Shown: positions 31,534 through 39,569 of the stretch, one piece after another
How the letters are laid out: the number at the start of each line of letters is the position of its first letter
Position numbering within the stretch: position 1 is the first letter of the stretch
NCBI RefSeq assembly: GCF_014904695.1
Contig: NZ_JACXXN010000033.1
Location: 1 to 61,141 of the forward strand
Length of the DNA stretch: 61,141 nucleotides
Source: Nostoc sp. MG11
GTDB taxonomy: Bacteria; Cyanobacteriota; Cyanobacteriia; Cyanobacteriales; Nostocaceae
Reading direction: 5' to 3'
The notes under the pieces: model-generated
What the model was told of the DNA's origin: nothing
Database searches by the model: none
The model's input: only the letters and a program-made list of their open reading frames with translations
Made by a program: the position numbers and the translations under genes

Positions 31534-32157
31534 TCAGCTTGCTAAAAAGTTTCTCAACCACCTAATCGCCTCACTTATTGTCTGCTCATTTGCGATTTGG
31601 AGACACTGCTGTACAATTTTTGAAACGTTAGGAAAGTAGCTACTTTCTGTAACTACATAATTTTCGCCTTGCAATCTATAAATTAATAACTGGTTATTTT
31701 TTAGCAGCCAAACCTCTGGCACTCGATAAGGTAAATAATCATTTATATCTGTATAACTAGTAACATCTACTTCAATTGCCAAATCAGGCGGAGGGTCGTT
31801 TTGCCAGTCAATGCGGTTCTTGCCTTGAACTTGCGGCCAATTTTCAATGTAAAAACAATAGTCAGGTTCAACACTGCTGGCTTCGCTCATGCTCATGGTG
31901 ATGGGTGTAAATGAGTCGTACAAGCGGTTTAAATGGTCAAGTAAGGTTATTACTATCAGTGCAAGTAAACTTGTCTTTTTCCAATGTTCAAGCAAAGGAG
32001 CCATTAATAAAATCTCTCCTGGCCGATATTTAACACGAGGTACGGTGCGATCGCCCAACTGCAAGAGCAGTCTTTGGTAGTCTTGCCAGTTTCCCAGGAG
32101 TTTCAAGACAGCGCCAGGAGGCAACTCGATTTTTTCTGGTGTAATTACGGTATCCAT
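31534..32157 (-). CDS. Uma2/DUF820-family (PD-(D/E)XK-like) protein
   Basis: A 207-aa member of the Uma2 (DUF820) family, very numerous in cyanobacteria and related by fold to restriction-type endonucleases. Visible features are RVKYRPGEILLMAP, SVEPDYCFYIENW, then PPDLAIEVDVTSYTD with the acidic residues of the putative active site, and VPEVWLLKNNQLLIYRL. Cellular function is unknown and nuclease activity is inferred. It sits directly left of the degenerate end of the CRISPR array, with no coding link to it. Confidence 0.8.
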   Translation of the reverse strand: MDTVITPEKIELPPGAVLKLLGNWQDYQRLLLQLGDRTVPRVKYRPGEILLMAPLLEHWKKTSLLALIVITLLDHLNRLYDSFTPITMSMSEASSVEPDYCFYIENWPQVQGKNRIDWQNDPPPDLAIEVDVTSYTDINDYLPYRVPEVWLLKNNQLLIYRLQGENYVVTESSYFPNVSKIVQQCLQIANEQTISEAIRWLRNFLAS

Positions 32158-32218
32158 CTATATTTCGCGCCTATCCTACACTCTTGCATCCATAAATCTG
32201 ATTTTAGCCCCAAAGATT

Positions 32219-32255
32219 GTTTCAATCTCTAATACGGATTTTGATTAATTGGAAC
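32219..32255 (-). repeat. isolated degenerate CRISPR repeat at the old end of the array
   Basis: A 37-bp copy with three changes from the consensus (TCTCTAATACGG in place of TCCCTAATAGGG). It is separated from the next repeat by 375 bp. Degeneracy at this end agrees with the leader lying at the other, cas-proximal end. Confidence 0.85.
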
Positions 32256-32256
32256 T

Positions 32257-32571
32257 TTAGCCATGTGTGTTTTCCAATGGATCTACTCGACCAATGCCCA
32301 ACTCAAGCAATTTTTTTTTTACCCCACCATGGTCAACGCAGTAATAGTATTTTTTATCCCGAATGTTTGCTAGGTAATATCCTGACTTGCCTCCATTAAT
32401 TCGGAACAATTCAATTACTACTTGTCCTTCAGTAACGCCATAAAGTGTATTAATATCTTCATGATTTATTGTGCTGGTTGCTACGAAGGTTTCAAGATTT
32501 TTGATAAACCAACGCCCAGATCTGCATTCAAATATGCGAAAGTAGCTTGGGTAGATAATAGTAATATCCAT
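32257..32571 (-). CDS. 104-residue ORF lying between degenerate CRISPR repeats
   Basis: The ORF fills most of the interval between two degenerate repeats. Its stop codon lies one base after the repeat at 32219-32255. The protein begins MDITIIYPSYFRIFECRSG and has a C-terminal half with GKSGYYLANIRDKKYYYC and ELGIGRVDP. That half has the look of a small conserved cyanobacterial protein family whose function I do not know. It has no signal peptide or nuclease motif. It could be a cargo gene captured in the array, or a gene brought in by rearrangement. Its coding strand is the strand on which the array is read. Confidence 0.5.
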   Translation of the reverse strand: MDITIIYPSYFRIFECRSGRWFIKNLETFVATSTINHEDINTLYGVTEGQVVIELFRINGGKSGYYLANIRDKKYYYCVDHGGVKKKLLELGIGRVDPLENTHG

Positions 32572-32630
32572 AGGATAAAATTTGATAAAGTAAGTAAAGC
32601 CCCTACCCCAATAGGAGCCTTAAGTTAATT

Positions 32631-33612
32631 GTTTTAATCCCTAATAGGATTTTGATTAATTGGAACTTGGAGTGGAAACATTGGTAATGATGTGGTCACG
32701 AATGCCATGTTTCAATCCCTAATAGGGATTTTGATTAATTGGAACTCTTCGTTGTACTTGCTGCCGCTCCCTTTCTTTCTTCCTGGTTTCAATCCCTAAT
32801 AGGGATTTTGATTAATTGGAACTTTTTTACTTTTCCTTGTTTTGGTTGGTAGATGATGTTTCAATCCCTAATAGGGATTTTGATTAATTGGAACTCCCCC
32901 GTTACCCTGTCTACTATCGTTTTTGCACGTTTCAATCCCTAATAGGGATTTTGATTAATTGGAACATCTGGATAACCCAACATGCCAGGAAAAACCATTT
33001 GTTTCAATCCCTAATAGGGATTTTGATTAATTGGAACTCTATCAAATGGTAATCCTCCTACCCAAGTTACAAGTTTCAATCCCTAATAGGGATTTTGATT
33101 AATTGGAACATTTCTTTAGCTTCGCCTTCCTGCTCGTATGGCTCTGTTTCAATCCCTAATAGGAATTTTGATTAATTGGAACATGTTTCAGATAATTTTG
33201 ATGCCCAAAATTACAACGTTTCAATCCCTAATAGGGATTTTGATTAATTGGAACTTTATCACGAGCGGCGCTATTGCTTGGATGAGGCGTTTCAATCCCT
33301 AATAGGGATTTTGATTAATTGGAACCAAGCAAGAGAGCAACAAGCACAACAGCTAAACCGTTTCAATCCCTAATAGGGATTTTGATTAATTGGAACTACT
33401 CTATCTATACCAATTGATTTACCAGCAGGTGTTTCAATCCCTAATAGGGATTTTGATTAATTGGAACTCGAGTTTCAGATCGCCGATGAAGTTAAAGTAG
33501 ACGTTTCAATCCCTAATAGGGATTTTGATTAATTGGAACAGTCTTTTATTGCTTCTCGTAGCTGGCGTGTTGCTTGTTTCAATCCCTAATAGGGATTTTG
33601 ATTAATTGGAAC
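32631..33612 (-). CRISPR. CRISPR array, distal block (14 repeats, 13 spacers)
   Basis: The 37-bp repeat begins GTTTCAATCCC and ends TTAATTGGAAC on the plus strand. Read on the minus strand it ends ATTGAAAC, the usual 5' handle of mature crRNA, so the array is probably transcribed leftward from the cas side. Repeats start at 32631 (36 bp, degenerate), 32709, 32786, 32858, 32929, 33001, 33073, 33146 (one change), 33218, 33289, 33360, 33431, 33503 and 33576. Spacers are 34-42 bp. An internal palindrome (AATCCCTA/TAGGGATT) can form the short hairpin bound by Cas6. This block is the older part of the array. Confidence 0.97.
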
Positions 33613-33877
33613 GGTGCTATATATTAGAAGTATGGAAGGGAGAACAAGCAGGGCGGCCGCATCATGTCAATAAATAAAGTATATTCTCAATAGAGTTAAA
33701 ACTAATGTCATTAAGTCTTGCTTATTGCTAAAAATTTAGGCGTAGGCGCAGCCCGTCGCAGACATCGCTTTGGGGCTTAAAAAATAATCAAACGCGAAAT
33801 CCTGATTTTTTCGTTGTTTCTTAACCTTCGTTGTGATCAAGAGTAATTTAGATGCGTTTGCCCTGGGAGGGCAAGGG
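33613..33877. other. 265-bp non-repeat stretch splitting the CRISPR array
   Basis: No repeat copy or ORF is seen. It contains the common Nostoc repeat GGCGTAGGCGCAGCCCGTCGC (about 33739-33760, one base past 20 trimmed here by position) and AT-rich sequence. It could be a former leader, a decayed insertion, or the scar of a deletion. It has no clear similarity to the present leader at 36371-36637. Confidence 0.6.
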
Positions 33878-34354
33878 GTTTCAATCCCTAATAGGGATTT
33901 TGATTAATTGGAACTTTAGCAATCCTTGATTTAAAGAAATTTTTAAATGTTTCAATCCCTAATAGGGATTTTGATTAATTGGAACTCCAGATACAGATGA
34001 TGATGGAATTCCAGATATTGTTTCAATCCCTAATAGGGATTTTGATTAATTGGAACTAATTTTGCGATTGGTGTATTTTCTCAAACAAATGTTTCAATCC
34101 CTAATAGGGATTTTGATTAATTGGAACTAAAGGGGTTAGATATGATGCCGGATTATTCGATGGTTTCAATCCCTAATAGGGATTTTGATTAATTGGAACT
34201 CATCATGAAAACAGTAATCTTCTCCAATCTTTTTGTTTCAATCCCTAATAGGGATTTTGATTAATTGGAACATGGTAGCCAAAGCGCGTAGAAAGATTCG
34301 ATCCAAGTTTCAATCCCTAATAGGGATTTTGGCGTTGCTGAATCAAGATATGAA

Positions 34355-34834
34355 TCAGGCGAGCGCTGCAACCATACGAGTGGTACACATCTTGACTGGC
34401 AGTGAACCATACTTAAGATAATGTATTAGCAATCGAATAGAAAATTTCAGCATTTGTTCTGTCTTGGAGCAACAGAAAGTTTTACGATGTAGTCGAGCAA
34501 GATAATGACGAAAATGACTGTTTTCTCCTTCAACCCTAGTCATATAGGTTTTACTAACAAGATGGTCTTCGTCGCTAATAAAACAAGGATAAACTGGGTA
34601 ACCATCTGTAACATAAAGATAAGAATGCCAACAGCTTACAGTCTGCCACAAAAGCTTAAAAGTGTCGGAACTGCGATTCCCCAAAATCCAAGCCATAACA
34701 CCGGGAATGTGCTTATTCACTGCTGTCCACAACCAAATTTTGTTTTTTTTTACCAATAAATGTTTCCAACTCATCAATTTGGGTAATCTCTGGTATTTCA
34801 TCCTGTTCGGGTGTATCAGGTAAAGTATTACCAA
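34355..34834 (-). CDS. IS1-type transposase, second frame (InsB part)
   Basis: This frame supplies the catalytic part of the IS1 transposase. VTDGYPVYPCF carries the second Asp and TRVEGENSHFRHYLARLHRKT carries the catalytic Glu with the downstream Arg/Lys residues; the first Asp is in the InsA frame (QIDELETF). It is expected to be made as an InsAB' fusion by -1 frameshifting on the A9 run at 34743-34751, where the frames meet (KKKQN versus KKNKIW). A short upstream start exists in this frame but is probably not used. The frame appears intact. Confidence 0.8.
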   Translation of the reverse strand: MVILYLIHPNRMKYQRLPKLMSWKHLLVKKNKIWLWTAVNKHIPGVMAWILGNRSSDTFKLLWQTVSCWHSYLYVTDGYPVYPCFISDEDHLVSKTYMTRVEGENSHFRHYLARLHRKTFCCSKTEQMLKFSIRLLIHYLKYGSLPVKMCTTRMVAALA

Positions 34835-35072
34835 GCTCTTTTACCCAATTGATGACAGTCGTATGATGCACTTTTTTCACCCGTTCTATTGTACGAAAGC
34901 CAGAACCATTTACGTACATCTCTAAACATTCGCGCTTAATTTCTTGTGAGTAACCTTTCGGTTCATAGAAATCAATAAACTGACGGCTACATTTTACACA
35001 AATGTAATTTTGTTTACCTCGCTGTTTGCCATTTTTGTGAATATGAGTTGATCTACATCTTGGACATTTCAT
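34713..35072 (-). CDS. IS1-type InsA protein
   Basis: 119 residues. An N-terminal zinc finger (MKCPRCRSTHIHKNGK ... YICVKC) is followed by a helix-turn-helix (SGFRTIERVKKVHHTTVINWVKELG). InsA binds the element ends and, made alone, usually represses transposition. It ends shortly after the A-rich slippery run. Confidence 0.85.
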   Translation of the reverse strand: MKCPRCRSTHIHKNGKQRGKQNYICVKCSRQFIDFYEPKGYSQEIKRECLEMYVNGSGFRTIERVKKVHHTTVINWVKELGNTLPDTPEQDEIPEITQIDELETFIGKKKQNLVVDSSE

Positions 35073-36370
35073 AGCGATCGCACTAATTCATATTTCTATT
35101 CTGCAACGCCGGGATTTTGATTAATTGGAACTGCGGCGACGACGACATAAAGTCGGGAAGCGAACAGGTAAGTTTCAATCCCTAATAGGGATTTTGATTA
35201 ATTGGAACCCAACAGAGAAGCCCATTGGGACGGATGAATTAATTGCAGGTTTCAATCCCTAATAGGGATTTTGATTAATTGGAACCGTGCCATCCGCCAA
35301 TATCACGCTGCCACCTTGAAGTTTCAATCCCTAATAGGGATTTTGATTAATTGGAACCTAGATAGTAGTGTTGTCAAAAATGCTGCATTCAGTTCAATCC
35401 CTAATAGGGATTTTGATTAATTGGAACCCAAAGTGTCACTGGTGACAGTACCAAAGTGGGTGTTTCAATCCCTAATAGGGATTTTGATTAATTGGAACGG
35501 GGGATGAAAGTACTTTTCCCGTTTTTGGTACGGTTGTTTCAATCCCTAATAGGGATTTTGATTAATTGGAACGAGAGAAAAGCTACTAAGGGGGGAAGAA
35601 TTAAACTGAGGTTTCAATCCCTAATAGGGATTTTGATTAATTGGAACCTGACTAGAAACAGCTTTTTCCCATTTATCAGGGTTCCATGTTTCAATCCCTA
35701 ATAGGGATTTTGATTAATTGGAACCATCTGGGGTAAGACTCGTCAGGTCTGTGAAGCTGTTTCAATCCCTAATAGGGATTTTGATTAATTGGAACTATCT
35801 TTGCAAAAATATGGAATTAAGAATACAAGTTTCAATCCCTAATAGGGATTTTGATTAATTGGAACTTTGCTTGGACAGTTTGATGATTTCACATGATCGG
35901 TTTCAATCCCTAATAGGGATTTTGATTAATTGGAACTTGTGTGTTTTGTGTAGACCAGTATCAGTTCTACTTATGAGTTTCAATCCCTAATAGGGATTTT
36001 GATTAATTGGAACCCAGACTGTTGTTCTGTAAGGGTCTCCAAACTTGTTTCAATCCCTAATAGGGATTTTGATTAATTGGAACATTTAGGATTTGGGACG
36101 ATCGCTGCCATTAATGGTTTCAATCCCTAATAGGGATTTTGATTAATTGGAACTCTAAATTTAGCCAAGTCCCATACAAAGAGAGAGTTTCAATCCCTAA
36201 TAGGGATTTTGATTAATTGGAACCTTTGGTTGTTTGCCCCAACTGCAACACCACTGGCGTTTCAATCCCTAATAGGGATTTTGATTAATTGGAACGGAAC
36301 ATCAGATTTCCTTGATTGAACTCCTATTAATATGTTTCAATCCCTAATAGGGATTTTGATTAATTGGAAC

Positions 36371-36637
36371 GGCTGGAGCCTCAAAGCCAAGCTATATTTA
36401 GTTTTCAAGGTGCGGTTGCGCGATTCAAGAGCAATCATAGCATTAGAAAAGTTGCTTGGGAAGAGAGCGGGAAAAATGTGAAGGCTGAAACATTATTTTT
36501 ATAAGCATTTCAGGGATTGCGCGGATGAGGAATAGGTTAATAGTGGGCTGAAATCCTTGCTGGAATTGAGATAGAAGGATTTTTTTAGGCTATGGAATTT
36601 GTACACCTACCCTTCCGCGCATTTGTCATACAGGAAT
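36371..36637 (-). promoter_or_regulatory. CRISPR leader region
   Basis: 267 bp between the cas2 stop and the newest repeat. It has no ORF. Read on the minus strand it has AT-rich stretches, including TATAAAAATAAT and, nearer the array, GCTATGATTGC, which could serve as -10 regions. New spacers should be added at the 36370 boundary. Promoter positions are inference. Confidence 0.7.
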
Positions 36638-36925
36638 CTAGCCAGCAGGGGACTCAGCAAAGAAAATTGTTTCGTCCCGTGGCTGTTCTCCGCCAATACG
36701 TTCGATTTTCCCCTGACAACAGCCACAAAGAAAGTAAAAACGCACGCTGTCAGTGTCGGGTTTAATCAATTTGGCTAAGCGCGATCGCAGTTTAGCATAC
36801 TGGGTAGAAGTCAAATCGCACTCAAACACACTCAGTTGCATCCACTGACCATAAGACTTGAGAACAGAATGGATTTTTGTACGACGCTTGTCTTCTGGAA
36901 TGTCGTAGCTGACAACAATATACAT
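36638..36925 (-). CDS. cas2: CRISPR-associated endoribonuclease Cas2
   Basis: 95 aa, the ferredoxin-fold partner of Cas1 in the spacer-integration complex. The start MYIVVSYDIPEDKRRTK contains the conserved N-terminal strand and Asp. GQWMQLSVFECDL and RFYFLCGCCQGK follow. The longer frame to 36967 adds a Pro/Ser-rich stretch not found in Cas2, so the internal ATG is used. It is the last cas gene before the leader. A 38-bp repeat derived from the cas1 end lies between it and cas1. Confidence 0.93.
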   Translation of the reverse strand: MYIVVSYDIPEDKRRTKIHSVLKSYGQWMQLSVFECDLTSTQYAKLRSRLAKLIKPDTDSVRFYFLCGCCQGKIERIGGEQPRDETIFFAESPAG

Positions 36926-36960
36926 GGAAGAGAGGGATGGGGAAGTGGGGGGAAGCAAGG

Positions 36961-37072
36961 GGAGCAAATAATTAATGACAAATTACTTGAGAACTAAGAA
37001 CAATTGAAACGTCTATATTATCCAATTTGTAAATGGAGCAAATAATTAATGACAAATTACTTGAGAACTAAG
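36961..37072. repeat. 38-bp direct repeat duplicating the cas1 3' end
   Basis: Exact 38-bp copies at 36961-36998 and 37035-37072, 74 bp apart. The second spans the last codons and stop of cas1; the first is a free copy in the cas1-cas2 gap. It marks a small duplication or a replication-slippage event. Confidence 0.95.
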
Positions 37073-38061
37073 GGCGGATATTTATCAATTTCATTCATCA
37101 GATACTTACCTAATAACCTCGCTTGAATTTCAAAGGCTTCTTGGTAGGTGCATTTGTGTCCCATGACTGGATGTTTAAAATCCGATTGTTTCTTTTGTTC
37201 GTAGGCGCGAAGAAATGCATGCAGTCCTTCTTTGGTTAAAGACACAGCACCACTGAGGGGTTCGGTGGTAAAATCGGCTAAGGTGAGCGATCGCTTGTTA
37301 ATCAGTGACAGCACTACAGCATCCACTATTAAAGGGCGAAATTCTTCCATTAAGTCCAAGGCTAGGGATGGTCTACCGTAACGCTCAACGTGTAAGTATC
37401 CTAAATAAGGATCAAAACCAACAATATTTACCGCACTTTGCACATCGTGACGTAGCAATGAATACCCAAAACTCAAAAGAGCATTAATAGGGTCGGTTGG
37501 TGGACGGCGGCGTCTGGCTTCAAATTGAAATTCTGAAGTTTTGATTAGCTGGTTAAAACAACCAAAATAAGCTGCACTACCAGCTCCTTCTAAGCCTCTG
37601 AGGGAATCAATACTGCTAGTCTTGTCTATAGGTGCGATCGCGTGTTCGAGTCGAGTGATATTATTACTCAGAGAAAGATGAGGATATTCTCGCTGAGTGC
37701 GAAGTAAGGCGTGACGGTAATTTTTCAATTTACCCCGTACAAAACCTCTAACTAAATGTATCGCTGGTTGTGATTCTCCTATTGCTTGCCATTGGGCTTT
37801 ACGAACAAATATATTTTTGGTAACTTCTGGTTCTAAACGTCCTAAATATTTTCCATTTTGTGTAAGAAAAGTTAAACAAATGTGGCGTTTTAAAAGTTCA
37901 TCAAGGACGGCGGGAGAAACAGTAGCCCGACCTAGTACTACAATTCCCTCTATTTTAATTAAGGGGACATCTAAAATAGTTGTTTTATCAGCTTTGACGG
38001 TGAGGCGTTCGTCAACTTTGCCGATAAAGGCATCGGCTTGTGTTATGTAAACTGTTCCCAT
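37057..38061 (-). CDS. cas1: CRISPR-associated integrase Cas1
   Basis: 334 aa, the integrase that inserts new spacers at the leader end. The N-terminal beta domain is followed by the helical domain with the metal ligands E158 in GLEGAGSAAYF, H224 in GYLHVERYGR, and D236/E239 in ALDLMEEFRP. The length and sequence type fit the Cas1 of type I-B/I-D systems. It lies between cas4 and cas2 in the usual adaptation module. Confidence 0.96.
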   Translation of the reverse strand: MGTVYITQADAFIGKVDERLTVKADKTTILDVPLIKIEGIVVLGRATVSPAVLDELLKRHICLTFLTQNGKYLGRLEPEVTKNIFVRKAQWQAIGESQPAIHLVRGFVRGKLKNYRHALLRTQREYPHLSLSNNITRLEHAIAPIDKTSSIDSLRGLEGAGSAAYFGCFNQLIKTSEFQFEARRRRPPTDPINALLSFGYSLLRHDVQSAVNIVGFDPYLGYLHVERYGRPSLALDLMEEFRPLIVDAVVLSLINKRSLTLADFTTEPLSGAVSLTKEGLHAFLRAYEQKKQSDFKHPVMGHKCTYQEAFEIQARLLGKYLMNEIDKYPPLVLK

Positions 38062-38117
38062 TTTTGATTTTTCCTAGTAATAGTTTGTTTGGCGAATATG
38101 ATTCGTCAGGGAATGAT

Positions 38118-38711
38118 TTAATTTACTTCTTGATAACTTTTGACTTTATCAGTTGCTTTGGGTAAACATTGCGAATAAAGACTGCATCCTTGGCAGCGTT
38201 TGCTGTAAACTGGTTTTGGTATTATCCCTGTTTCGAGGATATTTGTTACAGATTGAATTGTAGCGATCGCACTTTGCCGTAACTCTGCATTAATCTCTAC
38301 TAATTGACGTTGATGAGAGTGAGCATAATAGATATATCCAGTAGGAATACTTTGCCCTGTCATCTCTTCCAAACATAAAGCTTGAGCGCAGACTTGCAAC
38401 TCATCGTTATCCCATTCGCCTTTACGTCCTCGTTTGTATTCCACTGGATAAACCTCACCAGATTCCGCTTCAATTAAGTCAGATTTTCCGATTAGTTTGT
38501 ATTGCTCAGATTTCAACCAAATCGCCCGAATTTGCCAAGTTTCTCCTCGCTGTCCATCGCCTGTAGTATGGACGCGATCATGTAAAGTTGTACCTTCAAT
38601 TGTGTATTGATTATCGCTAAATTCGCCTGCACAAAACATCCGCCAGCACCGATGCGGACAATAGGCATATTGGTTTAATACCGCAATAGGAATATATTCG
38701 ATTTCATTCAT
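38118..38711 (-). CDS. cas4: CRISPR-associated exonuclease Cas4
   Basis: 197 aa, RecB-like nuclease that trims prespacers and helps select the PAM. Fe-S cluster cysteines are in YAYCPHRCWRM at the N-terminus and RCQGCSLYSQC at the C-terminus. The nuclease core shows GKSDLIE and YPVEYKRGRKG (Asp, Glu, Lys). It is separated from cas1 by about 55 bp and from cas6 by 21 bp. Confidence 0.95.
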   Translation of the reverse strand: MNEIEYIPIAVLNQYAYCPHRCWRMFCAGEFSDNQYTIEGTTLHDRVHTTGDGQRGETWQIRAIWLKSEQYKLIGKSDLIEAESGEVYPVEYKRGRKGEWDNDELQVCAQALCLEEMTGQSIPTGYIYYAHSHQRQLVEINAELRQSAIATIQSVTNILETGIIPKPVYSKRCQGCSLYSQCLPKATDKVKSYQEVN

Positions 38712-38732
38712 AAATGTATATCTTTGTTAAAG

Positions 38733-39569
38733 TTACGGATAATACAGACGGCGTGCCATGCCCATACCCATTGGTGTTTTACGGCCAATTCCCGCATACA
38801 AAGCAAAGTCAGATAAGGCATTAATTTGCTTGATTTGTATCGGTTCAATTTCTCCTAAAACCCGATAGCTAACTTCTCCAAGAATGCCAATAAATTTACT
38901 GCGGGAGTCAGCTAATATTTCTGTATGAATGTTGATAAAAGATGGAAAAATTGACTCAATAGCAATATGTGAAAATTCGATACCGCTGTATTTGTTCCAT
39001 CGTGAAAGCAGAGAGTTAAAGACAGATTCCCTGGTAGGGAGAGTAGTATCATACTGCCCTTGACGGAAGGCGGTGGGTGTACAGAAGTTAAAGTGAATAG
39101 TGCGATGGCTCTCGCTAGCTTCCTCGTATAATTGAGCGTAGGTGTTAGCATTTGCCCAAGGTTGAATAGATTGGGGTGTGCCTTGAATGCTAGTAATATA
39201 TAAATCAGCCGGGCCAAGATGCCAAGGGTGACTGGGATTAAGATTTAACCACAGTTGAGTAAGTTTGCCAAATAAACTATCGTCTAATAAAGAGATGCGC
39301 CACCAACAAGGTGTCCCGGTGGGGATGGGTTGTTGATATTCCCATTGCAATTTAGATCCCCCCTTACCCCCCTTAAAAAGGGGGGAATTGGTTTGTAGAG
39401 GAGAGAGGGTGAAGGCTTTATCTGCGGTAGAATCATGCAAGCGATCGCCTAGTTCTTTATCTACAGAGCTAACAAGGGTTAAAAATAGAGCGTGCAGATG
39501 TCTACCAGTGAGAAACTGTGGTGGAATAAGCGATTGAGGAAGCAAATTCAACACTAAGCTATGAGGCAT
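38733..39569 (-). CDS. cas6: CRISPR pre-crRNA endoribonuclease Cas6
   Basis: 278 aa. Cas6 cuts the array transcript within each repeat to leave the ATTGAAAC handle. The C-terminal glycine-rich loop GIGRKTPMGMGMARRL and the N-terminal RAMP fold (GRHLHALFLTLVSS) are clear. The start MPHSLVLNLLPQS at 39569 overlaps the stop of the upstream dioxygenase-like gene by 11 bp, suggesting translational coupling. Residues 59-73 (QTNSPLFKGGKGGSK) look foreign: they are encoded by a palindromic C/G-tract repeat (39355-39390) that also occurs between genes elsewhere in the window. The insertion is in frame, so the protein may remain active. Confidence 0.9.
   Translation of the reverse strand: MPHSLVLNLLPQSLIPPQFLTGRHLHALFLTLVSSVDKELGDRLHDSTADKAFTLSPLQTNSPLFKGGKGGSKLQWEYQQPIPTGTPCWWRISLLDDSLFGKLTQLWLNLNPSHPWHLGPADLYITSIQGTPQSIQPWANANTYAQLYEEASESHRTIHFNFCTPTAFRQGQYDTTLPTRESVFNSLLSRWNKYSGIEFSHIAIESIFPSFINIHTEILADSRSKFIGILGEVSYRVLGEIEPIQIKQINALSDFALYAGIGRKTPMGMGMARRLYYP
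39355..39390. repeat. palindromic repeat inserted in frame within cas6
   Basis: GATCCCCCCTTACC is followed by CCCCTTAAAAAGGGGGG, a stem-forming element. Related tracts are in the MITE-like element at 13572-13755. It encodes the NSPLFKGGKGG stretch of Cas6. Confidence 0.75.

Larger units (their letters stand above)
34331..35110 (-). mobile_element. IS1-family insertion sequence inside a CRISPR repeat
   Basis: A 780-bp element. The left end starts GGCGTTGCTGAATCAAGAT and the right end, read inward, starts GGCGTTGCAGAATAGAAAT; the two 25-bp ends match at 21 positions. An 8-bp direct duplication, GGGATTTT, flanks it (34323-34330 and 35111-35118) and is part of the CRISPR repeat. Size, ends, duplication length and the two overlapping frames all fit the IS1 family. 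The intact duplication indicates a fairly recent insertion. Confidence 0.93.
33878..36370 (-). CRISPR. CRISPR array, cas-proximal block (24 repeats, 23 spacers, one repeat split by IS1)
   Basis: Same 37-bp repeat as the distal block. Repeats start at 33878, 33949, 34020, 34091, 34163, 34235, 34307 (split), 35172, 35249, 35321, 35392 (36 bp, one T missing), 35462, 35536, 35611, 35688, 35759, 35829, 35900, 35977, 36047, 36117, 36187, 36259 and 36334. Spacers are 33-40 bp. The last repeat ends at 36370, directly beside the leader, so the newest spacers are on the right. The interrupted repeat consists of 34307-34330 and 35119-35131. With the isolated repeat, the locus has 39 repeats. Confidence 0.97.

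Noticed and set aside
33640-33670. GCGGCCGC restriction-site-like sequence suggesting a cloning artefact
   Set aside because: A single 8-bp match in otherwise native-looking DNA with a Nostoc repeat nearby is not evidence of vector sequence.
34233-35701. Plus-strand ORFs in the CRISPR array
   Set aside because: They are translations of the repeat unit (FQSLIGILINWN) and spacers, not genes.
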